Shown here: in pieces, positions 7,616 through 15,751 of the stretch
Layout: every line of letters begins with the position of its first letter
How positions within the stretch are numbered: position 1 is the first letter of the stretch
IMG/VR virus record: IMGVR_UViG_3300009788_000309
Span: 1 to 23,050 of that record
Source of the DNA: a virus
Direction: 5' to 3' (one strand)
Length of the DNA: 23,050 nucleotides
Translations under genes and position numbers: made by a program
Notes under the pieces: generated by a model
What the model saw: only the letters and a program-made list of their open reading frames with translations
Told to the model about the DNA's origin: nothing
Databases searched by the model: none

Positions 7616-7938
7616 TGCCAGTAATTATCCCTTTGCAAAGTATCCCGCATCAGCGACTAGATATTGCTGTAGCAGGTCAAAGCGTAACGATACAAGTCGA
7701 TTTTCAAGACGTATCAAGCGCATTTTATATGACGCTAACAGATATAGACACAGGCGCAATCATCATTCAAAACCAGCGCATGAATACTGGCGTTAATATT
7801 CTTACAAATAAAGCCTCGTTTTCAGGTAATTTTGCTGTTTTGTCTGTTACTGAAGCAGACAAGCCTTTTACATTGGATAATTTAAACACGACGCACCAGC
7901 TTTATTTTTTGACGCAGGAAGAAATAGACAATGGCTAA
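7615..7938 (+). CDS. Baseplate plug-like protein (Pam3 gp18 / DUF6983-like)
   Basis: A 107-aa beta-rich protein. The order VIIPLQSIPHQRLDIAVAG, then VTIQVDFQ and FYMTLTDIDTG, resembles small baseplate 'plug' proteins encoded between Dit-like and hub genes in simple myoviruses such as cyanophage Pam3. The segment begins I-P-L-x-x-x-P-x-Q-x-x-x-x-x-x-x-G-Q, as in that family. It would be a minor central baseplate component. It starts in a TAATG overlap and its 3' end overlaps the next gene by 8 nt, so translation is tightly coupled. Confidence 0.65.
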   Translation: MPVIIPLQSIPHQRLDIAVAGQSVTIQVDFQDVSSAFYMTLTDIDTGAIIIQNQRMNTGVNILTNKASFSGNFAVLSVTEADKPFTLDNLNTTHQLYFLTQEEIDNG

Positions 7939-8785
7939 TTTCTTTGATCGAAAAATACAACTGAAAATATCTAGCGGTAAAGAAGAGATAACAATACCGC
8001 AAGACGTGACCACGATTAAGCCAATCAGAATAACATTCAGTTGCATGCTTACAAACGATGGTAGTCAGCCGTTTAATTCAGATATTACTATTTTCAATCT
8101 AGCAAAAAAGACAAGGTCATTTATTAAAGACGAGGCTCAAAGTGTAGAATTGTTTGCTGGATATGGAGACAACATATCGCTAATTTATACAGGTAAAATT
8201 ACAAGATTGTTGGCGAATGAGAAGAAGTCGCTAGTTAATAATCAACGCGAAAGTACAGAAATAACAACGCAACTAACTTTGGCTGATGCCATTTTTGACA
8301 TTAACTTAATCGTGTTCAATCGCTTTTATTCAGGATCAATCAGCATTAGATCAATCGTTAGTGATATAGCTAGCGCAATTGGCTTGTCAGTTATCGGCTT
8401 GTCTAATGTTCCTGATATTAAATTCTTAAACTTTGCTTTTGACGGCAAAGCGAGCGATGCGCTTAATCAAGTATTGAGAAAAAGTGGCGTTACATGGGTT
8501 ATTGATCGCAGCGTTATATTGTTGTCGTTGCAAGGTCAGCGATTAAATCAGCGCGTTGTAAAAGTCAATGCTGGCACAGGACTATTAACTGCATCAAGAA
8601 CAGAAGGCGGAGGCATAATATTTAAAACGTTATTGAATATAAACATTTCATTATCCAGTACAATTGATATAAAATCAGAAGATATAGACGGGCAATTTAA
8701 AGTCATATCAATAACGCACAGAGGCGACAATGAAGGCGGTGATTTTACAACGACAGTTGAAGCAATTAACTTTGTGGGCGAGTAG
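7931..8785 (+). CDS. Baseplate hub protein (gp27/gpD-like)
   Basis: A 284-aa protein located between plug and spike genes. The N-terminal part has FFDRKIQLKISSGKEEITI and a RITFSCMLTNDGSQPFNSD strand pattern, followed by DITIFNLAKKTRSFIKD. This N-x-x-x-x-I-x-x-G 'xITIxNL' type element is frequent in phage hub proteins. Next come an AGYGDNISLIYTGKI strand pair and a central SISIRSIVSDIASAIGLSV helix, then ALNQVLRKSGVTWVIDRSV, corresponding to the second barrel domain of hub proteins. The C-terminus returns to beta structure (INISLSSTIDI, ITHRGDNEGGDFTTTVEAI). It should form the trimeric hub carrying the spike. Confidence 0.75.
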   Translation: MANFFDRKIQLKISSGKEEITIPQDVTTIKPIRITFSCMLTNDGSQPFNSDITIFNLAKKTRSFIKDEAQSVELFAGYGDNISLIYTGKITRLLANEKKSLVNNQRESTEITTQLTLADAIFDINLIVFNRFYSGSISIRSIVSDIASAIGLSVIGLSNVPDIKFLNFAFDGKASDALNQVLRKSGVTWVIDRSVILLSLQGQRLNQRVVKVNAGTGLLTASRTEGGGIIFKTLLNINISLSSTIDIKSEDIDGQFKVISITHRGDNEGGDFTTTVEAINFVGE

Positions 8786-9430
8786 ATGAGTAATATATCA
8801 AAAGATAAAAAAATAGACGAATTATCACAGCTATTTAGTCAGTTTGGCGATGAGCTTACAAACAAACTCTATACTGCTATACCTGCTGTCATACAGTCAT
8901 TTGACGCTGAAAAACGCCGTTGTACTATCCTGTTGGGTACTAAGCGAGAATTGAGCGATGGCACTATACGCGACATACAGCAGCTTTTGAACGTGCCTGT
9001 TATCTTCCCAGCGTCTCAAGAATTTACTATCTTTATGCCATTAAAAAAAGGCGATGCGGTTATGGCTATTTTTTCTCATCGTGGGATTGAGAATTTTAAG
9101 CTTAACTTTGAGATCGCGCAAGCCAGCAATAACAGCGTCATGTCGATTGATAGCGCGGTAGTTATTGCAGGGTTTGGCGCAATATCAATCACGCCAGCAG
9201 ATAGCTCTAGCGCATCAATGCAAACGTCAGACGGCACTAATGCTATTATTCTTAACAAGGATCAAATACAATTGAAAGTTGGCAGTGCCACGGCAACATT
9301 AACAAGCAGCTTGTTTAGTTCGTCAGTACCAATTTCAGCCCCTGATTTCACAGCCAACGGCGTATCGCTTAAAACACATGTGCATGGCGGTGTTACAACT
9401 GGCAGTGATCCAACAGGTGTGCCTTTATGA
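8786..9430 (+). CDS. Baseplate spike protein (Gp138 N-terminal domain)
   Basis: 214 aa. Residues about 28-100 fit the Gp138 N-terminal OB-fold domain of membrane-piercing spikes (IPAVIQSFDAEKRRCTI, then LLNVPVIFPASQEFTI and PLKKGDAVMAIFSHRG). The middle is a beta-repeat region (ISITPADSSSASMQTSDG, then IQLKVGSATATLT), as expected for the beta-helix shaft. The C-terminus is THVHGGVTTGSDPTGVPL with H198-x-H200, the H-x-H site that binds an iron ion at the tip of P2 and phi92 type spikes. The trimer would puncture the outer membrane. It starts directly after the hub stop and ends in an ATGA overlap with the wedge gene. Confidence 0.87.
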   Translation: MSNISKDKKIDELSQLFSQFGDELTNKLYTAIPAVIQSFDAEKRRCTILLGTKRELSDGTIRDIQQLLNVPVIFPASQEFTIFMPLKKGDAVMAIFSHRGIENFKLNFEIAQASNNSVMSIDSAVVIAGFGAISITPADSSSASMQTSDGTNAIILNKDQIQLKVGSATATLTSSLFSSSVPISAPDFTANGVSLKTHVHGGVTTGSDPTGVPL

Positions 9431-9792
9431 TAACAATCAACACAACAAAAGATAATAACGATATGTTTTTGGATAACAAAGGAAATATCGCTATTGTTGA
9501 TAATGCAGAAAGTTTGCGATTACGGGTACAACAACGCCTTGATACTTTTTTGGGTGAATGGTTTTTAAATCGAAATGTTGGTGTGCCTTATTTTCAGATT
9601 ATATTTAATAATCCCGAAGAGACTGCAGTTATTACTAATATAATAAATAGCGAGATATTGAAAGAAGATGAGATAATAAGACTTGATAATGTCAACGCAA
9701 CATTTGACGGCAATACTGAAACATATACTTATAATGCTTCTATTGCATCAATTTATAGCACGTTTGATTTTATTTTCATAAAGGCAATATAA
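9427..9792 (+). CDS. Baseplate wedge protein (gp25/GPW family)
   Basis: 121 aa, started by an ATGA overlap with the spike gene. The sequence DNKGNIAIVDNAESLRLRVQQRLDTFLGEWFLN is the classic gp25-like signature: a beta-hairpin, then a helix ending in L-x-T-x-x-GEWF. It is followed by a GVPYFQIIF element, which matches G-x-p-Y-x-x-x-I. Gp25-like proteins nucleate sheath assembly on the baseplate. The C-terminal part is a beta-sheet with NATFDGNTETYTYNA. It is followed immediately by the gpJ-like wedge protein, the usual partner. Confidence 0.88.
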   Translation: MITINTTKDNNDMFLDNKGNIAIVDNAESLRLRVQQRLDTFLGEWFLNRNVGVPYFQIIFNNPEETAVITNIINSEILKEDEIIRLDNVNATFDGNTETYTYNASIASIYSTFDFIFIKAI

Positions 9793-11001
9793 ATGGCAAA
9801 AATTACAGCAACAGGCGTTGAATTAACGCCACTAGACGAATATGTAACGCTGATTAACAATGCGTTTATTACCGCATTCGGCAGCAACATAAGCCTTGAT
9901 CCATCAACGCCACAGGGACAGATTATAGGCGTATTAGCTGAAGCTTTAACACAATTAGATCAAAGCGTAGTTGATGTTGCAAATTCTTATTCATTTAAAC
10001 AAGCGGTCGGCGTAGCATTAGATAATGTCGCAGCTAATCTTAATGTTGAGCGGAAAGAAGCCATAAAAACAATTGTTGAATGCGATTTGCGAGGCGTTGC
10101 ATTTACAGTAATTGCAGCAGGATCAAAAGCTAAAAATTCAGACGATGATACATTTAGTTTATTGAGCGAGGTGCAGCTTGACGGATTGGGTATTGGTTCG
10201 GGTTCTTTTCAATCGGATAAAGAAGGTGAAATTTTTGTTGAAGCCGATACACTAAACCAAGTGGCAACGGCGGTTAACGGATGGGAGACTGTAAACAATC
10301 CAGCCGATGGCGTGACAGGTCAAGATGTCGAAGAAAATTTAAACGTCAGAACACGCTATCAATCATCAGTAACAATAAACGCGCTAGGCTATAAACAAGC
10401 CGTTGAAGCGTCATTAAAAGCAATTAGCAATGTAACCGATGCCAGAGTTTTTGAGAATTTTACCAGTTCAGACAAAATTGTTGAAGGTGTAACATTACTG
10501 CCGCACAGCATCGGAGCGTCAGTCTTAGGTGGTGATGTTGTCGACATAGCAAAGGTTTTGGCATTAAAAAATTCAGAAGGCACAAATTTCACAGGATCAA
10601 CAGTAATTCCAGTCGTTGATTTTGCAAACAATATAAATTTTGACGTTCGATTTTTTGAAACAACAGAAGTTGAAATAATCATTGAATTAGATATTACAAC
10701 AGATAGCACATACCCTGCTGATGGTGATGATCAGATTAAGCAAAACTTGATTGATTATTTTGCTGGCACATTAGATTTAAACAATGCTGGTTTTGATTTA
10801 AGCGGACTAGGCATTGCAGAGAATGTCCGCATTAGTCGATTGTTTACGCCGATTAACCAAGTTGTGGGTTTTGAGGTAAACAGTTTATTGATTGCACGTT
10901 CGGGCGATACGGCGATAGCTTCTGATGCGGTTATAAATTTAGATGAAATATCGCTACTGTTAGAAAGCAATATAACAATAACTAAGACGATAACATTATG
11001 A
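9793..11001 (+). CDS. Baseplate wedge protein, gpJ-like
   Basis: A 402-aa baseplate J-like protein. The N-terminus has FGSNISLDPSTPQGQIIGVLAEAL, the typical 'xPsxxxGqlI' opening, then a helix. The middle has LRGVAFTVIAAGSKAKN, which corresponds to the G-x-x-x-x-x-I-PaGt strand. Next is NGWETVNNPADGVTGQDVEE, the conserved N-P-a-d-g-v-G-x-d-xEs turn, and NVRTRYQSSV (R-x-R). The C-terminal half has DARVFENFTSSD (V-x-n-n) and a ferredoxin-like repeat with VEIIIELDI. This protein links the hub to the wedges and fibres. The stop overlaps the next start (ATGA). Confidence 0.9.
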   Translation: MAKITATGVELTPLDEYVTLINNAFITAFGSNISLDPSTPQGQIIGVLAEALTQLDQSVVDVANSYSFKQAVGVALDNVAANLNVERKEAIKTIVECDLRGVAFTVIAAGSKAKNSDDDTFSLLSEVQLDGLGIGSGSFQSDKEGEIFVEADTLNQVATAVNGWETVNNPADGVTGQDVEENLNVRTRYQSSVTINALGYKQAVEASLKAISNVTDARVFENFTSSDKIVEGVTLLPHSIGASVLGGDVVDIAKVLALKNSEGTNFTGSTVIPVVDFANNINFDVRFFETTEVEIIIELDITTDSTYPADGDDQIKQNLIDYFAGTLDLNNAGFDLSGLGIAENVRISRLFTPINQVVGFEVNSLLIARSGDTAIASDAVINLDEISLLLESNITITKTITL

Positions 11002-11576
11002 GCAGCGTTCAAGATTTACAATTAAGCAATTTAACTGATTTGATTATTGGTCAATATAACGATGCTGAAACATTGCAAACGCTTACTGATGAAATATTAA
11101 AAGTTATACAAGATGAGCAAGTCGATGTTTTAAAAGAAATTCAAGATAGCGTCAATTTGGATAATGCTGGAACGTTCTTTTTAGATGTGATGGGTAATAA
11201 TTTTGGCTATCAACGACCGCTGATTGATGGCGTTATTGCTGATGATGTGTTTTATTTAAAACTGATTAAGGCCTTTATTTTAGGCTTGTTTTTTGATGAT
11301 ATGTCGCAATCAGTGAATAAAGTATTAAAAGCAGCTTATGCAAATGGATTTCTTAGTGATAATTTTAACATGACTTCAACATTAGTCATTGAGCGAGGTG
11401 ATTTAACAACGCAAGCAATTTCTGATATTATAGCGACAGGGTTACCAATACGACCTGCTGGCAAGCGGTATGACGCGATAACAGTGCCGACAGACGGTTG
11501 TTTATTTGGTTTTGATGGCATAGGCAAGGGCTTTGATCAAGCCCCGTACGCCGTAGATTTAGGCACTTTAAAATGA
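10998..11576 (+). CDS. Baseplate protein, DUF2612-like (gpI-type wedge)
   Basis: 192 aa, started by an ATGA overlap with the gpJ-like gene. It has an N-terminal helical region (LTDLIIGQYNDAETLQTL, then DVLKEIQDSVNLDNAGTFFL) ending in DVMGNNFGYQRPLIDG, the characteristic DUF2612 element (l-D-x-x-G-x-i-x-g-x-R-p). A VFYLKLIKAFILG helix is next. The C-terminus has LPIRPAGKRYD, as in proteins where gpI meets the tail fibre. Its role is to connect the wedge to the receptor-binding protein encoded next, with which it again overlaps by ATGA. Confidence 0.83.
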   Translation: MSSVQDLQLSNLTDLIIGQYNDAETLQTLTDEILKVIQDEQVDVLKEIQDSVNLDNAGTFFLDVMGNNFGYQRPLIDGVIADDVFYLKLIKAFILGLFFDDMSQSVNKVLKAAYANGFLSDNFNMTSTLVIERGDLTTQAISDIIATGLPIRPAGKRYDAITVPTDGCLFGFDGIGKGFDQAPYAVDLGTLK

Positions 11577-14017
11577 GCAGAAAAACAGAAGGCTTAATTA
11601 TAACGCTGGATGACGTATGGGCAGAAGTTGGCGATAAGGCGTTACCGCCTTATGATGTTGATGGTGGATTTCCTGCATCGATGAGCGTACCAGCAACGCA
11701 TGCTTTTATCTTATCAAATACAATTACAGCAACAGTCGGAGATTTCAGCGCATTATTAGCAACGGGATTTGGCAAAGCGACCATAAACGGCGTAACGTCT
11801 GAATTTAACGTGGATTTCACAGGCGTATCAACATTTGATCAAGTCGCTGGCGCATTGCAGGGAGCGATGATTGCAGCAGCACCAACGCTTATTGTAACTG
11901 TTAAATACTTGTCTGATGTAAACAAGTTTAAGATTGAAAGTGCCACGACTGGTGAGAGTTCAACAGTCGATTTTTTCATTGTTCCAAGTACAGGCGTTGA
12001 TATTTCTGTTTTGCTTAGAACGTCAGCCGCAGAAGGTGCAGTACTAAACCAAGGGCTAGGCGATTTCCCGCGCAGAACAACGTTTAACTTTGCATATAAC
12101 CAGCTTTATGCGCTAGGGTTTGATGTTAATCGCTATGGTGCTAATTTAGCATGGGATGAAGTCGTTTCTTATGAAATTAGCGCAGTTGTTATTGGCTCAG
12201 ATGATAATCGTTATCTTTCTTTAGTTACAGGAAATATAGCGAATGATCCAGTTGTTGGCGATGCGGTAACATCAATAATTTCTGCAGGCGTTAATTTCCA
12301 AGCAATCGACATACAACCCGGTGGTGATATAATTGTTGTAACTGGCACTGGTAGTGTTTTTAAATCGACTGACAATGGCGTTAATTTTTCGCTTATAAAT
12401 TCAGAAACATTTACAACTAATGATGGAATTGGTGAATTTACTATTGTTTTTAATGACACAATAGTTGTACAAGATTTAACGAGTGGACTTATTAAAATTT
12501 CATCGAATGAAGGCACGAGCTATGCTAATAGCGGTGTTTTCTTTAATTTTCCACAATTAGACACAGTAAATTTTATTGGTTTCCGATTATACGGTGCAAG
12601 AGCTGGTGATGGGCAACAAGCTGGTAATAATCCAACTTATCAAGTTGTTGGATTAACTGTAATCGGTTCTTTGATTTATGTCGTATTGTTTGACTTAATA
12701 ACGCCAAAAGCACGAATAATAAACACAACGCTTGATGTCAATAATATTGATGAAGATGGATTAGATTCAATGGGTGTATTTCTCGATGGAGATGATTTAT
12801 ATATCGCTTTTGACACCGATGGTGGGTTTGAGTTTTCAATCGCTAAATATGATATTACAGACACTGCTATAGAATCAGTTGATATAGAAGTGTTTTCTAG
12901 TATTCCGACACCTGAAGTATTTACAGGATTTGGTGACGGTCGAGGGCTGATCATAATTAAAGAAGATACAGCAGGAAATAAGTGGTTATTTGCATCAGGT
13001 AGAGATGTTAATAATTCGCAAGTTTCAGGTTATTTGAGGGTTGATATAACTAGTTTAACGCAAGCAAACTGGACGCTTGATATTTTAACTGTTTCAAATT
13101 CAAATTTGCCGTCAGTATTAAACAACGCATCTAATACAGACACACTGCCTCAGTCTTATTTTGCAAATGATATTTTTTTATATTTTACTGTTCAAGTTAT
13201 AGGTTCTAGTTTTACACCTGATGTTGCATTTATCAGAACAGATATTAACTCAAAAGATGGACTAGATTATGCGTGGGAGTATTATAATGCTGAACAAAAT
13301 AATTTTAATGATAACGATGGGCGCGCTTTTTTTGTTAAAAGCGATAATTCTGAAATTTTAGTATTAAACGGCGGAGCTAATAATCCTAATCAAGTTACTG
13401 ATCCGCGCGAATTTTTATCTATTTTAGGTGTATCATCTCAAGCTTGGAATGCTCTTGATAGCACAGAAACAACAATAGAAAGCACAACAAATTCATTAAC
13501 TGTAAATGAAGATAATATCTTAAATCGTGTTGATATAAACATAGCACCCAGTCTATTAGCTAAACTAAGTCAATTAGGTAACTTAGACGCAACGCTAACG
13601 CTAGCATTGACTGCTGATATTGTCATTTCTGAAATAGTATCAAAATCTGATCCGTTGCAAAAAATAGATTTAATATATGACTTTACAAATAATCAATTGA
13701 AAGTAACAAATACTGGTGCTAATGATATTCAACTATGGTATCAGGTCGATGCGACTGTTGACGCTATAAACAATCCGTTTATCAGAACATTCGGCGCAAA
13801 TACTGATAAGCAGACCATAACACCAGCATCAACGGGCTTTATGACTGATGACGGGCTTGTTGATATTGATTTATCGTTGCTTGCAATAAATGATAGACAA
13901 GAAATAAAAGGGCATATTATATTTGATAATGGCGATATTACACGCTTTGAATTTGTGGAAATAATCAAACTAACAACCAGCACAATTAAATTGGCTGGAG
14001 GTTTTATCAATGAGTAA
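11573..14017 (+). CDS. Tail fibre / receptor-binding protein with sheath-type domain
   Basis: An 814-aa protein in the fibre position. Residues about 64-161 resemble the inserted domain of the sheath gene (T-[VI]-N-G, DF-[ST]-GVS, TTG-x-x-ST, GA-[VI]-LNQG). Residues about 170-225 hold an anchor-like element, FNFAYNQLYALGFDVN, then a W-x-x-x-x-x-Y start and GSDDNRYLSLVTG with NDP. This resembles the short carbohydrate-binding modules of phage fibres. Two Asp-box-like motifs follow, STDNGVNF (265-272) and SSNEGTSY (310-317), suggesting a sialidase-like beta-propeller at about residues 235-560. The C-terminal 200 residues are Ser/Thr/Asn-rich beta structure. A separate chaperone is not obvious, though the next small gene may serve. 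Receptor binding is inference from gene order and domains. Confidence 0.72.
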   Translation: MSRKTEGLIITLDDVWAEVGDKALPPYDVDGGFPASMSVPATHAFILSNTITATVGDFSALLATGFGKATINGVTSEFNVDFTGVSTFDQVAGALQGAMIAAAPTLIVTVKYLSDVNKFKIESATTGESSTVDFFIVPSTGVDISVLLRTSAAEGAVLNQGLGDFPRRTTFNFAYNQLYALGFDVNRYGANLAWDEVVSYEISAVVIGSDDNRYLSLVTGNIANDPVVGDAVTSIISAGVNFQAIDIQPGGDIIVVTGTGSVFKSTDNGVNFSLINSETFTTNDGIGEFTIVFNDTIVVQDLTSGLIKISSNEGTSYANSGVFFNFPQLDTVNFIGFRLYGARAGDGQQAGNNPTYQVVGLTVIGSLIYVVLFDLITPKARIINTTLDVNNIDEDGLDSMGVFLDGDDLYIAFDTDGGFEFSIAKYDITDTAIESVDIEVFSSIPTPEVFTGFGDGRGLIIIKEDTAGNKWLFASGRDVNNSQVSGYLRVDITSLTQANWTLDILTVSNSNLPSVLNNASNTDTLPQSYFANDIFLYFTVQVIGSSFTPDVAFIRTDINSKDGLDYAWEYYNAEQNNFNDNDGRAFFVKSDNSEILVLNGGANNPNQVTDPREFLSILGVSSQAWNALDSTETTIESTTNSLTVNEDNILNRVDINIAPSLLAKLSQLGNLDATLTLALTADIVISEIVSKSDPLQKIDLIYDFTNNQLKVTNTGANDIQLWYQVDATVDAINNPFIRTFGANTDKQTITPASTGFMTDDGLVDIDLSLLAINDRQEIKGHIIFDNGDITRFEFVEIIKLTTSTIKLAGGFINE

Positions 14018-14489
14018 GATTTTCATTCCAACTGTAAATGTTGATATTGTAACGCGCGGTTTTTCAACGTCGGAGCAATTTGCAGGCACAACAGATCATA
14101 ATATATACATTGATCCTTGTTTGCGTTTGTTTTGGAATGGTAGCGCAGCAACGCCTTGGTTCAAGATTGAGGCTTTAGTTACTGGTAAGTTTTCATTCGG
14201 CAGTTTACTCATTAAAAGTGCCGCAAATCAAGAATATCACGCAACAGTTGATCCGACTGTAGCAAGCACTGAATATTTTTTAAATGACAACACGTCGGTT
14301 GTTCCATCAGTTGTGTTTAATCAAGATCAATTTAATACGTTTAATGCCTCGATGCGTTACAAGCCTGATACTGGTGAAGCTTGTAATTATATTATTAAAG
14401 CGCAATCATCCTCAGGTTTTGCAGCGTCAACAAGTGATGCTTTGGTGATTGTTGTTAGATCATTTATTGGCGACAACATAACAGCATGA
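14010..14489 (+). CDS. Unknown fibre-associated protein
   Basis: 159 aa, starting 8 nt before the stop of the fibre gene after a good GGAGG ribosome-binding site, and overlapping the next gene by ATGA. The protein is beta-rich, with IDPCLRLFWNG, FKIEALVTGKFSFGSLLIKSA and KPDTGEACNYIIKAQS. Only two Cys occur. There is no signal peptide or membrane segment. The tight coupling to the fibre gene suggests a fibre accessory, tip or chaperone protein. The family was not recognised. Confidence 0.68.
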   Translation: MSKIFIPTVNVDIVTRGFSTSEQFAGTTDHNIYIDPCLRLFWNGSAATPWFKIEALVTGKFSFGSLLIKSAANQEYHATVDPTVASTEYFLNDNTSVVPSVVFNQDQFNTFNASMRYKPDTGEACNYIIKAQSSSGFAASTSDALVIVVRSFIGDNITA

Positions 14490-15082
14490 CTATTGATAAA
14501 GAAACAAAAAAATATATTACCATTGCAGGTGCAGCAGTTGGAGTTGCTTTCGTTATATTTCAAAAAATGAACAAGAAAAAAAATTACACAGCAATTATCA
14601 TAACAACTGCACTAGGTTTAATCATTGCAACGATAGGCGTATGGGGTGCAGTTTATGCTGTTAAAACAGACAATGTCATGCAACAAGAACAGCAAAAATC
14701 ATTATTTGTTGATGAAAAAGTGGATCAAGCTTTAATTATTGGACGTGAGAATAAAAACAATATTAGCGATGTTGACAAAGATATTGCAGAGCTAAAAACA
14801 AGTTATAATAGCATAGGTTTGCAGCTTACGAGGATAGACGACAAGCTTGATTTAATGAGTACTCATTATCTAACAAAAGAAGATGCTAATAGATGGATGG
14901 AACGCACAGAGACAAGCAATAAAGAAAGTTACAATCGCTTAGGAAATGTCATGTATAACGATAGACAAGAATTACGAGCTGAAATAAAAAGCAATGAGGC
15001 TGTCAACTCTAATTTTAGACAATACATGATCCCACTTTTAAATGATTATAAAACTAGAGCTAAAATAAAACTCAATGAATAA
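14486..15082 (+). CDS. Membrane-anchored coiled-coil protein, possible i-spanin-like
   Basis: 198 aa, coupled to the preceding gene by ATGA. There are two hydrophobic segments at about residues 10-26 and 34-55, separated by a very basic loop (KMNKKKN). About 140 charged residues with heptad-like spacing follow (DKDIAELKTSYNSIGLQLTRIDDKLDLM), a probable coiled coil. By the positive-inside rule the loop is cytoplasmic and the coiled coil periplasmic. That topology recalls the inner-membrane spanin subunit (Rz type). The lipoprotein gene that follows overlaps it by 8 nt, as Rz/Rz1-type pairs often overlap. A tail-associated or holin-related membrane protein is also possible. No named family was recognised. 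Confidence 0.6.
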   Translation: MTIDKETKKYITIAGAAVGVAFVIFQKMNKKKNYTAIIITTALGLIIATIGVWGAVYAVKTDNVMQQEQQKSLFVDEKVDQALIIGRENKNNISDVDKDIAELKTSYNSIGLQLTRIDDKLDLMSTHYLTKEDANRWMERTETSNKESYNRLGNVMYNDRQELRAEIKSNEAVNSNFRQYMIPLLNDYKTRAKIKLNE

Positions 15083-15650
15083 ATGGCATAAACTCATTTT
15101 GTTATTGTTAGCATGCTTGATGATGGTGAGTTGCCAGCATATTGCAGGTGCTGCTTTAAAAGCATTTGGCGGTGGCAGCAGCAAGTCAGGCGGTACAGAT
15201 GTAACCGCGTCTGCTAATTTTGGCGGTGATCACCAACAAAAATACAAGGCTGGCGGTGAAGAATTAAATGTTGAAAGTAATGAGGGGATAGTTGCTAAAG
15301 AATTAACAGCAGCAGAAGGCGAGTTTATCCAGCAATCAGAAAGCAATGTGTTTGCTAGCACCATTGAAGGCGATGCTGGCGACATAACAACAGCCAGTAC
15401 TGATGCGCCCCCTTGGCATTTCTTCATTCAAACTTATACCCTCATTGGTCTTTTATTTCTTTCTTCTTTGTTGTTTATTGCAATTTTTATTGCTAAAATG
15501 ATGCCGTCAGGAAAGCAGAATGATGTTATAAAAAACTTGAGACAAGATGTTTACGAGAACAAACGTAAACATCGATCATCTGATGTTGTAACAAATGAAC
15601 TTGTCAAAGAAATAGTTAAAGCATTTTTAAAGAAAATAAATAAAGATTGA
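15075..15650 (+). CDS. Phage lipoprotein with C-terminal membrane anchor (spanin-like)
   Basis: 191 aa. The N-terminus MNKWHKLILLLLACLMMVSC looks like a lipoprotein signal with acylated C20 (C14 is an alternative). A Gly/Ser/Thr-rich periplasmic part with TDVTASANFGG and little hydrophobicity runs to about residue 112. A transmembrane segment at about 116-142 is followed by a Lys-rich cytoplasmic tail of about 50 residues. A lipid anchor at one end and a TM segment at the other is the topology of unimolecular spanins (T1 gp11) and resembles 'spanin2'-type proteins. These fuse inner and outer membranes at lysis. The tail is longer than usual for u-spanins. No holin or endolysin adjoins it on this strand. 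The function is inferred. Confidence 0.62.
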   Translation: MNKWHKLILLLLACLMMVSCQHIAGAALKAFGGGSSKSGGTDVTASANFGGDHQQKYKAGGEELNVESNEGIVAKELTAAEGEFIQQSESNVFASTIEGDAGDITTASTDAPPWHFFIQTYTLIGLLFLSSLLFIAIFIAKMMPSGKQNDVIKNLRQDVYENKRKHRSSDVVTNELVKEIVKAFLKKINKD

Positions 15651-15702
15651 TTATTTAAAGATTGATTATTTGTTGTTATTTCCCTATTTCCCTATTTCCC
15701 TA
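15642..15702. repeat. Tandem repeats: 15-bp x2 and 8-bp x3
   Basis: AAAGATTGATTATTT occurs twice, perfectly and head to tail (15642-15656, 15657-15671). The first copy begins within the stop region of the spanin-like gene. Just downstream, TTTCCCTA occurs three times in tandem (15679-15702), followed by a degenerate TTTTCGGG. The block separates the structural module from the next gene and its TATAAT box. The role is unknown; possibilities are regulator binding or a replication-slippage scar. Confidence 0.9.
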
Positions 15703-15716
15703 TTTTCGGGTATAAT
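15687..15716 (+). promoter_or_regulatory. Candidate promoter for the accessory genes at 15752 and 16215
   Basis: A perfect TATAAT lies at 15711-15716, 35 nt before the next ATG, in the only sizeable gap of the rightward module. The region at the -35 position is TTTCCC from the 8-bp repeats, which is a poor match to TTGACA, so an activator or phage-specific factor may be needed. An AAAAGGCG ribosome-binding site follows at 15737-15744. Confidence 0.5.
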
Positions 15717-15751
15717 TATTTTTGATCATAAAAAACAAAAGGCGATAAAAA

